NCBI GenBank assembly: GCA_910588295.1
Contig: CAJUQO010000008.1
Span: 1 to 64,000 of the forward strand
Reading direction: 5' to 3'
From: an uncultured Lachnospiraceae bacterium
Lineage (GTDB): Bacteria > Bacillota > Clostridia > Lachnospirales > Lachnospiraceae
DNA: 64,000 bases
Shown: positions 19,210-27,233 of the stretch, in pieces
Layout of the letters: every line of letters starts with the position of its first letter
Numbering within the stretch: position 1 is the first letter of the stretch
Translations under genes and position numbers: made by a program
Notes under the pieces: model-generated
Database searches by the model: none
Seen by the model: the letters and a program-made list of their open reading frames with translations, nothing else
Told to the model about the DNA's origin: nothing

Positions 19210-19978
19210 GCTGCCTACCTGCCATAACATCCTTTTTTAACATCTTTATCCGGAAAACAGTCGCCGGAATATCGAAGAACATCCGGCACATATACCAGCA
19301 TGCCGAAAAGCCGTTATGCATACTCTCCCCTCCTGTCCTCGCATGCATAACGGCCGGAATTTCCTCCACCTCAAAGCCAAGCAAAAGCATCTGCAGAATG
19401 ATGTTCGCATCCGGATATTTGTCGTCAAAATGCCTGATATCCGAATAAAAACAGAACACTTTCCGGCTAAGCCCCTGCAGGCCTGTGGTCGGATCGACAA
19501 TCTTTCTCCCGGATATGGCCCGGATCAAAAAGCGAAACCATGCATAAGCAGTTTTCTTCCATATACTCACCGGAAAATCAGAACTTCCCTCCATAAACCG
19601 GGACGCCAGTACCAGATCCGGACAATGGCCTTTTTCGTCTTTTTCCAGAAGCTTGCGATAAATCACGGGAATATTACAGGCATCATGCTGACCGTCCGCA
19701 TCCATTTGAATCACATAATGGTAATTTCTGTACATAGCGTACCGATACCCCAGCAGCAACGAATTTGCGTATCCCATTCTGCAAATATTCCTGATCAGGA
19801 TGCAGGATTCCTTTTCAACAATCCGGGCAGTGGCGTCTGCAGAAGCGTCGTCTATGATCAGAATATCCGCAATCTCTTCCACCCGATGCATCCTGAGCTG
19901 TCTGAATACCCTCGGTATATTTTTTTCCTCGTTGTAAGCCGGGATAATAACCAGCAATTCCTTCTGCTTACCCACCAT
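19199..19978 (-). CDS. Family 2 glycosyltransferase, dolichyl-phosphate-mannose synthase type
   Basis: A 259-residue GT2 enzyme: VIIPAYNEEKNI at the N-terminus, LIIDDAS, then the metal-binding DADGQHD and the later ASRFMEGSSDF and DPTTGLQG segments typical of polyprenyl-phosphate sugar synthases of the DPM1 group. It has no obvious membrane spans. It could make a polyprenyl-linked sugar donor used by the large membrane proteins downstream. The ATG at 19978 is preferred over an ATG at 20074 because GGGAGG lies 7 bases upstream and because it starts right after the upstream stop (TGAAATG); the longer form would overlap the preceding gene by nearly 100 bases. Confidence 0.85.
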   Translation of the reverse strand: MVGKQKELLVIIPAYNEEKNIPRVFRQLRMHRVEEIADILIIDDASADATARIVEKESCILIRNICRMGYANSLLLGYRYAMYRNYHYVIQMDADGQHDACNIPVIYRKLLEKDEKGHCPDLVLASRFMEGSSDFPVSIWKKTAYAWFRFLIRAISGRKIVDPTTGLQGLSRKVFCFYSDIRHFDDKYPDANIILQMLLLGFEVEEIPAVMHARTGGESMHNGFSACWYMCRMFFDIPATVFRIKMLKKDVMAGRQHVD

Positions 19979-19979
19979 T

Positions 19980-21182
19980 TCAGCCTCCCAGCAATTCCTG
20001 TAAAATCTGCCCCTGTCCCCGGAGTATTTTTTTCGCTTCCGCCATACGGCCGAATCTTTTGCGTTTCTCTTCATCCATCAGAAGTCCTGCAATACTGTCA
20101 GCCACCGCCTCCGGTGTGAGCTGGCACAGGATCCCGTCCTCCCCGTCAGTAATTTGTTCCCGGTTACCGTTGCAGTCGGAAGCGATGACTGCGCACCCCA
20201 GCGTCCGGGCCTCCTGCACCGCAATACTCTTCCCCTCATAGCGGGTTGCATGCACATAGATATCCGCCTGCACGTAATATGGATATGGATTCTCCACAGC
20301 GCCCAGAAGCAGGAAATCCTTTTCCAGCCCGTATGCAGCGATCTTTTTTTTTAATTTTTTTCTCTCCTCCCCTTCTCCCAATACATACCACCTCACCCGC
20401 CATCCCGACCGCTTCAAGATACCCATGGCCTCTATCGCGATATCATAGGCTTTTTGCCAGGTCAGCCTGCCCACGGTCAACAGGCGCATCCCGTCAAAAT
20501 CATCCGAAAATCCCCCGGGTTCCTCTGCCCGGAGACGGATCCTATCCTGGTCGATATAATTGGGGAAGACATGAATCATTTTAGCATACTCAGGATAAAA
20601 TATCTGAAAATGATTTTTCACTTCCTCAGAAACCGCAAGAATCCGGCCATACTGTTTCCAGCATGCCCGATCCATTGCCCTCGTATATCCCGCATTCTCA
20701 TAATCAATATGAAGAAAAGCGGCTTTCTTTTCTGCGTTCACATGGTCTGCCACATAATAGGCCGAACCGCCTTCCATCCATGCAACTGCCAGATCGAATT
20801 TTGTATCAAAACGATCGGCCCCGTCTGAAAGCACATGCCAGAATAGTTTACTGATCTGAAATCTTTTTCTCTTTATCATCTCTGTCAGATTTTGAATGAT
20901 ATAGCACAATTTTCGGCCCCATCCTCCGTGAGACCAGAACGCCAGGAAAACCGTCCGCGCCATCCTCCTTCTGCCCCGCCCCGTCAGAACTGACAGGCTG
21001 CTGAGAGTTCGGTTCAGCACTCTGACATTAGACGGCAGTCTGCCGCTCATTTCTCCCTGTCCCATAAGTACATAAAGAAAAATTTCATACTCCGGTTCAT
21101 TTATTTTTTTCAGAAATTCCAGAAAAGCCGTCTCCGCGCCCCCCTGTCCCATCGAATTGATTACAAAGAGAATTTTCTTCAT
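19980..21182 (-). CDS. Family 4 glycosyltransferase
   Basis: A 400-residue GT-B glycosyltransferase. It starts MKKILFVINSMGQGGAET, the usual glycine-rich acceptor loop, and the C-terminal half has LLTVGRLTWQKAYDIAI, LGEGEERKKL, the EX7E region HATRYEGKSIAVQEARTLG and GILC. Such enzymes elongate a lipid-linked or membrane-bound glycan in the cytoplasm. Its first 86 bases overlap the end of the small membrane protein gene upstream, and both frames look genuine. It is the first gene after the Pel-like block, so it could either extend the Pel-like glycan or start a different one. Confidence 0.85.
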   Translation of the reverse strand: MKKILFVINSMGQGGAETAFLEFLKKINEPEYEIFLYVLMGQGEMSGRLPSNVRVLNRTLSSLSVLTGRGRRRMARTVFLAFWSHGGWGRKLCYIIQNLTEMIKRKRFQISKLFWHVLSDGADRFDTKFDLAVAWMEGGSAYYVADHVNAEKKAAFLHIDYENAGYTRAMDRACWKQYGRILAVSEEVKNHFQIFYPEYAKMIHVFPNYIDQDRIRLRAEEPGGFSDDFDGMRLLTVGRLTWQKAYDIAIEAMGILKRSGWRVRWYVLGEGEERKKLKKKIAAYGLEKDFLLLGAVENPYPYYVQADIYVHATRYEGKSIAVQEARTLGCAVIASDCNGNREQITDGEDGILCQLTPEAVADSIAGLLMDEEKRKRFGRMAEAKKILRGQGQILQELLGG

Positions 21183-21522
21183 TCATGTTATCCAACCCTG
21201 TCAATATTTCACTTTCTTCATGCAGAGACAAAGAAGAACTGATCGCCAGCTCCTGTTCATTTACCGACAGGCGCGACAGATCAAGGCTGGCCATCACTCC
21301 TCCTGCCAGTGCAAAAGCTCCAAAAATGTAAAAAACCATTCTTCTTCCGGCATCTAAGGTTTCCATCCAGCTGGACAACGGAGGTATAGCCCCTGCCGCA
21401 ACCAGCAAAATTCCAGCTATTCCCCAGAAAGTCGTATGGTTGATCGTCATTCTCCTCACTGCGCGAAGCCAGATGACGGAGAGGATTAACAACATTCCCA
21501 CAGCCTGCACGATATATCTCAT
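21097..21522 (-). CDS. Small membrane protein of unknown function following pelG
   Basis: A 141-residue protein not recognised as a named family. Three hydrophobic segments lie at about residues 3-20, 32-52 and 65-85 (one containing FYIFGAFALAGGVMAS), followed by a polar tail rich in Glu and Asn. Its start overlaps the end of pelG by 4 bases (ATGA), and its last 86 bases overlap the start of the next glycosyltransferase gene. Its place at the end of the Pel-like block suggests an accessory role with PelG or PelD, but nothing in the sequence fixes a function. Confidence 0.6.
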   Translation of the reverse strand: MRYIVQAVGMLLILSVIWLRAVRRMTINHTTFWGIAGILLVAAGAIPPLSSWMETLDAGRRMVFYIFGAFALAGGVMASLDLSRLSVNEQELAISSSLSLHEESEILTGLDNMNEENSLCNQFDGTGGRGDGFSGISEKNK

Positions 21523-22991
21523 ATTTGCGCATGTTCCCCTTCCCGACCCTTCTCCGCTTTTTTATAAACCAGACCGGAGGGTTTCGGGGCATTTTCCCGT
21601 TTTATGATATAGCCCTGGCAGAAAACATGCACATCCATATTCTTTTCCAGCCAACGCAACCTCAGATATGCTATAGTCCATCCCGTAAAAGCCCCCAGCA
21701 CAAGCCCCATTCCATGCCAGATTTCCGGTAAACGTGTGACCGCTATGCTACCTAGTAAAGTAACGAGAAAAAAGCCCGCCGCAGTATAGATTGTTCCCGG
21801 CGCATCATTAAAATAATATAGAAATATTAACGCCGCATACATGATAAATAAAATAAAGTATCCCGTAGCCAGACATGGATAAATCCGTATGATCTCTCCC
21901 CCATAACCATATTGCGGGGCGAATACTACACAGAGCAAATAAAGTACTACAGATATAATAAACTGTATGCGAGCCAAAGTCATCAATTCACTCTCAAGCT
22001 GCCGGAACATCTGTCCCTTTGCATTTTCAATATCCAGCCTTTTACCGCCGATGACCGACTCGGAATACCGTCTGTATTTTCCACGGAAATGCATTTCCAT
22101 ATGTGCAACAAAAATGACCGTAGCAGATATATTCGTAAACATAGCAATAAAAGTGGCCATATCATAGGAACGATTAAACAGAAAGCTTTCTGCTACTTTC
22201 CCGTTTCCGTCACTCTGCCAAAACACAAAATTATGGACATATATCCCAAGCATATAGAAGAAATTTGTAAACACTAAGGACCACCATTTTCCAAAAAATT
22301 TTAGCACCGGTTTATATCTGCGACTGTTTCCTCTAAAGTAACTTTTCACAGCAGCAAATTCCAGTATGGCAATGAGCAAAAATCCGGTCATCAGAGAAAA
22401 CAACATACCTGTCATAAGCTCCCACTGGTACCAGCGACACAGAATCCAGGCCAGCACGATGGCTTCTACCATACCAAGTAAAAAAAAGATAGCAATTTTC
22501 TCAAAATCCTTGCAGCTCAAGAGAAACGCCACAGAATGGAATACCAGAATCATGGAAACGTAAGCACAAAAACCCATAAAGACGTAAAAGACGTCTACGC
22601 CGCCCACAAAATGCTCCCACAAACAAAAAGGGATTCCCATAAGACAGCCAAATATCATTGTCATTAACGCTCCCAGATAATAGCATGGAAGAATATCCTG
22701 ATATCTGTCCTCATAAATAGCGTCCTGTACATATCTGGACAGCACCGCGTTAAACGGCGAGACCGCCAGAAGCGAAAAAATCAGAACATACGTTATTGTA
22801 CAGGAAAATAATTCTCGGTTCAGATAAGGCGCTTCCCCGATCTGCAGTATGAAACCCATCAACAGAATACCAAAAACCACTATAAGAATCGGGGCAATCG
22901 AAATAAGGACACTATAGCCAATCCCGACTATATCTGTGGCAATGGATTTCTTCTCAAAACAACGGTTTAATCTAACACCTACGCCTGCCAT
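21519..22991 (-). CDS. pelG: PelG-like polysaccharide membrane transporter
   Basis: A 490-residue polytopic protein with about 12 membrane spans. The N-terminal segment MAGVGVRLNRCFEKKS, the long SVLISIAPILIVVFG helix, an arginine-containing SRYVQDAIYEDRYQDILPC loop and the overall length match PelG of the MOP flippase-like superfamily. In known Pel systems PelG works with PelD, PelE and PelF to polymerise and move the glycan across the inner membrane. The gene follows pelF by only 3 bases and is followed by a 4-base overlap. GGAAAGG is visible upstream of the ATG. The PelF-PelG pair is the most diagnostic part of this block. Confidence 0.85.
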   Translation of the reverse strand: MAGVGVRLNRCFEKKSIATDIVGIGYSVLISIAPILIVVFGILLMGFILQIGEAPYLNRELFSCTITYVLIFSLLAVSPFNAVLSRYVQDAIYEDRYQDILPCYYLGALMTMIFGCLMGIPFCLWEHFVGGVDVFYVFMGFCAYVSMILVFHSVAFLLSCKDFEKIAIFFLLGMVEAIVLAWILCRWYQWELMTGMLFSLMTGFLLIAILEFAAVKSYFRGNSRRYKPVLKFFGKWWSLVFTNFFYMLGIYVHNFVFWQSDGNGKVAESFLFNRSYDMATFIAMFTNISATVIFVAHMEMHFRGKYRRYSESVIGGKRLDIENAKGQMFRQLESELMTLARIQFIISVVLYLLCVVFAPQYGYGGEIIRIYPCLATGYFILFIMYAALIFLYYFNDAPGTIYTAAGFFLVTLLGSIAVTRLPEIWHGMGLVLGAFTGWTIAYLRLRWLEKNMDVHVFCQGYIIKRENAPKPSGLVYKKAEKGREGEHAQI

Positions 22992-22994
22992 AAT

Positions 22995-24440
22995 TCATTT
23001 CCTTTCCTTTTCTGCCAGCGGTATCTGCAGCTCATCAGCAAATTTCTGATAGATACTTTTATACGCTTCCTGCATATGTACAAACTGATATCGCTCTACC
23101 ACTCTGCGGTATCCGTTCTCCCCCATCCGGCGGCGCAGAGACTCGTCCCATGCCAGCCGGAGCATGGCGTTTGCAATTTCTTCCACATGCATAATACGGG
23201 TAACGATACCTGCCGCGCCAAAATCATCATCCTCTCCCAGAATCAGACCGCGGCAATTACCTACGTCTGTGGAAATTACGGGCTTATGTGACGCAAAGCT
23301 TTCCAGAATAGTCAGAGGCTGCCCCTCGCTGATGCTGGTCAGGATCGTCATATCCATCCGGCCATAGTACTCATGGACATCAATCCGGCCGGTAAATTCC
23401 ACATCGGGAATTCCCATAATCCGTACCTGCTCAAAACAATTTCTTGCGTACTCCTCTTCTTCAGCCCAGTCCCCCATGATCCAGAGCTTGAGCCTTGGCT
23501 CTCTCTCCTTGGCAAATCCAAAAGCCTGGATCAATGTCATAATATCTTTAATCGGGGCCACACGGAGTACAGAACCGATATTGATTATGTCCCTGTCCTC
23601 TTTTCTTTTTCCCGGTATATTCTGAAACTGCTCCACCCGGATTCCGTTTGGCACGATTCTATGCTTCTCTGCCGGGCATCCCAGTTCTAGCTGCAGTTCC
23701 CTTGCGTGTTTATATAATCCAACAACCAGATCCGCCCTGTCATAGGCAAGCGCCGACATCTTCTTGAACTGATCAATCCAGATGTTTTTATAAATTCCCT
23801 GTACCCATTTTGCCTTGATGAGTTCTTCTTCCCGTTCGCGCGTATACACGCCATGCTCCGATATCAGCAGACGCCCGCCATGAATATGTTTTGCCAGGCT
23901 GCCCAGTACGCCTGCGTAACCGGTGGATGTGCAGTGATAAACATCCGCTCTCGGGATCTCCATCTTCAGAACCATAAACAGAGGCAGATAGATCGAACGC
24001 ATCATCCACAAGAAATCGACGAATATAATCTGACTGTACTGCGAACAGTAATATTCCGTAACCGCGTTCAAAAAATCTTCTCCCATCAGCACATCATTGA
24101 GGGAACGGCCCGCCTTTTGGAAATAATCAAAGAGCAACTCCCATTGAACCTGCTGGCCCAACATTAAATGGACCAGCGCCTGGTAGGTTTTCCTGTTCAT
24201 TCGCATTCTTTTTCTGTTTTTTCCTGCGCTCCAGTCAGAATCGTTCAAATACAGTTCATGTATCTCCGACACATTTTCCGGCAGTTCATATACATATTTC
24301 CCCCGCAGTGAACGATCGGCCACGATGGCAAGAATCACAAATTCCTGCTCCGGATAAGAGTATATCAGGCTATGTATCCACTGAGACACGCCGCCGACTA
24401 CATAGGGATAACACCCCTCCGCTACTATACAAACTCTCAT
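22995..24440 (-). CDS. pelF: PelF-like glycosyltransferase (family 4)
   Basis: A 481-residue cytoplasmic GT-B enzyme. The N-terminus MRVCIVAEGCYPYVVGGVSQWIH is characteristic of PelF, and the centre has STGYAGVLG and LLISEHGVYTREREEE. The donor domain shows VPNGI, INIGSVLRVAPIKDIM, TGRIDVHEYYGRMD and the EX7E motif around SISEGQPLTILESFA. PelF is the predicted polymerising transferase for the cationic Pel polysaccharide, with a UDP-sugar donor. It sits between the PelA-like and PelG genes, matching the order A-F-G of described Gram-positive pel clusters. The 23-base gap to the upstream gene supports co-transcription. Confidence 0.88.
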   Translation of the reverse strand: MRVCIVAEGCYPYVVGGVSQWIHSLIYSYPEQEFVILAIVADRSLRGKYVYELPENVSEIHELYLNDSDWSAGKNRKRMRMNRKTYQALVHLMLGQQVQWELLFDYFQKAGRSLNDVLMGEDFLNAVTEYYCSQYSQIIFVDFLWMMRSIYLPLFMVLKMEIPRADVYHCTSTGYAGVLGSLAKHIHGGRLLISEHGVYTREREEELIKAKWVQGIYKNIWIDQFKKMSALAYDRADLVVGLYKHARELQLELGCPAEKHRIVPNGIRVEQFQNIPGKRKEDRDIINIGSVLRVAPIKDIMTLIQAFGFAKEREPRLKLWIMGDWAEEEEYARNCFEQVRIMGIPDVEFTGRIDVHEYYGRMDMTILTSISEGQPLTILESFASHKPVISTDVGNCRGLILGEDDDFGAAGIVTRIMHVEEIANAMLRLAWDESLRRRMGENGYRRVVERYQFVHMQEAYKSIYQKFADELQIPLAEKERK

Positions 24441-24463
24441 CTTATTTTTTTCTTTCCTCCCGT

Positions 24464-26269
24464 TTACAACCTGATTTCCACATGTGCACGATCTGCCTCG
24501 ATCAGATACACGCCCTTCTCAAGCAGCTGCCAGTCGCCGCCCTCTATATGACGGATTCTTTCCCCGTCTGTCCTCAGAATAAACCAGGCCGGCGTTTCTG
24601 TTCCGGTAAAATCCAGATAGATCATATTCCCTTCCCGCTTTTCCTCATAATCAAGCGCGAGAAAATTGCGGATTCTCTGATCGCTCTCTGAAAGCGTTGT
24701 TCCGGAAAAAGTGCTGAAATTTTTATAGGAATTCCTTACATTCCAGCTGAAATCAGAGATCATCCTGTCTATATCATCCTGATCATTATCCGGATAAACG
24801 GCGCATCCTATATCCATCCCCACATTGGCGTATCCTAAAGCCGTCTCCACGCATCTCATCCGAAAATCTCCGCGATACGTATACGCCGCTCCGTCAGAAA
24901 GGATACTCTGGCTGGTAATATGCTCCGACTGATAGCCGACCACCTCGCTGCCGCCGTCGTAATCCCTGGCAACGGTCCTCACGTATTGCAACATATCCTC
25001 CTGCAATACGGAATCCAGCTCCATTTCGGTCAATTTCCCCGCGTAGAAGGAGGAAAATTTATAATCCGGAAGTAATTCTTTTACAAAACGTTCATCCTCA
25101 TCCAATTTCTGTCCGATAGCCGTATAGGATATACTTTCTCCTGAAAGTCCCGCCTCTGCGCTCTGTTCCTTCAAACGCTTCATGTAAAATTCCAGTTCTT
25201 CCTGGACGGGAAGGACATCATCTTCATAATCATACTGAGGCGCAAGCATACAGGAAAGGCCCAACGTGTTTTTCCTGTAAACAGACACAATAGACGGCCA
25301 TACAATATTCCGGAACATCTCCGTCGTGGACTGCCCATAACGTTCCTCTATCTCGGCTTCATTTTCCGGCGCCAATCCCGGACAGTTCATGATTACCATA
25401 TTCTGCGCATTTACCACCGGATATACGTCATAATCCTTTGTTTCCGCCGCCATTGCCGACAATAATCCCAGTCCGGCGGCATCATTCATATATTCGCCGT
25501 TCACAACAAATACCTGCGCGTCGCCGGACGGCGCCCGCCAGATCACCGGCGGATACTCCCTGGCATCCATCTCTTCCTCCGGGATCCCGCACATATAAGC
25601 TTCCGTTTCTTCGGAAAGTGTATACCAGGGAAGGGTCAGCTCCATGTCCTGCCGCTTCTCCTTTTCCTCTTCATCCTCCGTCCGGTATACCCTCTCTCCG
25701 CCCAGCAGAAATCCCTCATACAGATGGATTCCCTCCACCGTCGTCTCATCCGCCCTGAGCTCTTCAATCCCCAGCAGCGCTCTGAGCTTTTGATTCTCCT
25801 TTATGACCGACGGTTCCGGCAGATTACAGAAAACAAGGCTGGTTCCCTGTTTCGTATATTCTTCCAGCCGTCCGCATACGGAATCCTCTTCCCATGCAAC
25901 ATGTTCTGTGTCAATCACAAGCATTTGGGGCCGGACTTCGTTCGCGGCCGTCCCGTATTCCTCCACCGTATGATATATGGCAAAATCCTTTTTCGTATAA
26001 TTGACCCAGTCTTGCACAACGTTCCCCAGGATTCCATCGGCGCTTCCAATATATACGATCCTCCCACGGGAATATCCGGAAGAATTTTCCGTCCCCTGCC
26101 GTCCTGCCTGATAGGCGCTCTCCTGACCGGCTAAGCTTTCTCTGTCCTGGGCATAAGCGTTCTCCTCATAGCCATCCCATCCTTCCAGCACGACATTCGT
26201 AAACTGAAACATGAAAAAAACGACAATCATTATGACTGTAATTGTAAAATAATTTCTGCGCGATATCAT
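24464..26269 (-). CDS. PelA-like extracytoplasmic protein, apparently without an active deacetylase site
   Basis: A 601-residue protein anchored by an N-terminal membrane helix (residues 8-28) and otherwise extracytoplasmic. Residues ~65-270 resemble a glutamine-amidotransferase-like Rossmann domain (VYIGSADGILG, MLVIDTEH). Residues ~330-540 look like a distorted polysaccharide-deacetylase barrel (LAPQYDYEDD, then YQSEHITS), and a short beta domain ends the protein. This layout and its place before pelF suggest the PelA position (DUF2194-type protein). The HxxxH metal motif of active NodB/PelA deacetylases is not visible, so it may be a non-catalytic scaffold. AGGAGAAAAGG precedes the ATG. 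Confidence 0.6.
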   Translation of the reverse strand: MISRRNYFTITVIMIVVFFMFQFTNVVLEGWDGYEENAYAQDRESLAGQESAYQAGRQGTENSSGYSRGRIVYIGSADGILGNVVQDWVNYTKKDFAIYHTVEEYGTAANEVRPQMLVIDTEHVAWEEDSVCGRLEEYTKQGTSLVFCNLPEPSVIKENQKLRALLGIEELRADETTVEGIHLYEGFLLGGERVYRTEDEEEKEKRQDMELTLPWYTLSEETEAYMCGIPEEEMDAREYPPVIWRAPSGDAQVFVVNGEYMNDAAGLGLLSAMAAETKDYDVYPVVNAQNMVIMNCPGLAPENEAEIEERYGQSTTEMFRNIVWPSIVSVYRKNTLGLSCMLAPQYDYEDDVLPVQEELEFYMKRLKEQSAEAGLSGESISYTAIGQKLDEDERFVKELLPDYKFSSFYAGKLTEMELDSVLQEDMLQYVRTVARDYDGGSEVVGYQSEHITSQSILSDGAAYTYRGDFRMRCVETALGYANVGMDIGCAVYPDNDQDDIDRMISDFSWNVRNSYKNFSTFSGTTLSESDQRIRNFLALDYEEKREGNMIYLDFTGTETPAWFILRTDGERIRHIEGGDWQLLEKGVYLIEADRAHVEIRL

Positions 26270-26282
26270 TTACCTTTTCTCC

Positions 26283-27233
26283 TCAGCTGAAAATACGGAT
26301 CATCTCCAGAGTTTCGTTATCAATAACTACTTCTGTTTTTTTCAGGTTATCCAGCGTCTGAAAAAATGCTTCTCTGTTCTTTTGGGTGAAATATAACTTT
26401 AACCGGCAGGTGTACGCGCACAAAGCTTCCGGATGCTTCTCGGCAACCCGCAGACACCACTTCTCTGAATCGCCATACTCTCCCGCCTCCATCAGACGCA
26501 GGCACACACCCTCATATCGATCCAATGTGAGCCGGGACGCATCCTTCTGGTAAAGCATGTCCGCCACCTCTGCCATCATTTTGACATATCCGTTCTGTTC
26601 CAGTTTCGTGAAAATCCTTTGTTTCAAAATACTGTCCATGTAGTCGATCAGCTTTTCCGCGCACTCTGTCTGTTCCGGATTCTCGTGAATTTCCGCGTAC
26701 ATTTTCCGCACGTTCATGCGAAATTCATTCAGCTTATCACTCAGCACCGAAGCCGCATAGTGGGCGGTTTCCGAATCCCCCGAGTTTAATGCCGTCGCGA
26801 TGGAAGAAAGAGAACTGTCAACCTCTCCCCTGATAATACTCAGCATGGCCGTACGAAGGCTTTTGTTATCATTGACCGCAAGGGCCTCCTCAATCGGAAT
26901 AATATTCCGCCCCTGTTCCTCATCGGCCTTCACCTGCGTATCCACACGTTCCTTGCTGAAAATAACATCGTCCAGATTCACGCCGAAGCGAAATACAGTT
27001 TGATAAAGAAGCTGTGCCACAAGGAAAAAAACAAATCCAACCACCGGACACAGGAGCATCACAAAAAATCTGATCAGATACGCACCCCTTCCGTCATGTA
27101 ATCCCTCTTTCCCTTTTTTGCTTACCCTTGACTGAACCGGAACCGCAAAAAGTATGCCATACAACAGATAAATCACTGCCAATACCAGATTCACAACAAG
27201 AATTCCCAGAAAAATGCTCTCATCTCTTGTCAT
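26283..27233 (-). CDS. pelE: PelE-like membrane protein with helical-repeat domain
   Basis: A 316-residue protein with two membrane helices (about residues 7-30 and 50-78) followed by a cytoplasmic alpha-helical region of about 220 residues with TPR-like spacing (AVNDNKSLRTAMLS, ADMLYQKDASRL, CAYTCRLKLYF). This is the architecture of PelE, which in Pseudomonas bridges PelD and the synthase. Sequence similarity to PelE is low by eye, so the name rests on architecture and position between pelD and the PelA-like gene. Its ATG overlaps the pelD stop (ATGA), so translation is coupled. Confidence 0.65.
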   Translation of the reverse strand: MTRDESIFLGILVVNLVLAVIYLLYGILFAVPVQSRVSKKGKEGLHDGRGAYLIRFFVMLLCPVVGFVFFLVAQLLYQTVFRFGVNLDDVIFSKERVDTQVKADEEQGRNIIPIEEALAVNDNKSLRTAMLSIIRGEVDSSLSSIATALNSGDSETAHYAASVLSDKLNEFRMNVRKMYAEIHENPEQTECAEKLIDYMDSILKQRIFTKLEQNGYVKMMAEVADMLYQKDASRLTLDRYEGVCLRLMEAGEYGDSEKWCLRVAEKHPEALCAYTCRLKLYFTQKNREAFFQTLDNLKKTEVVIDNETLEMIRIFS

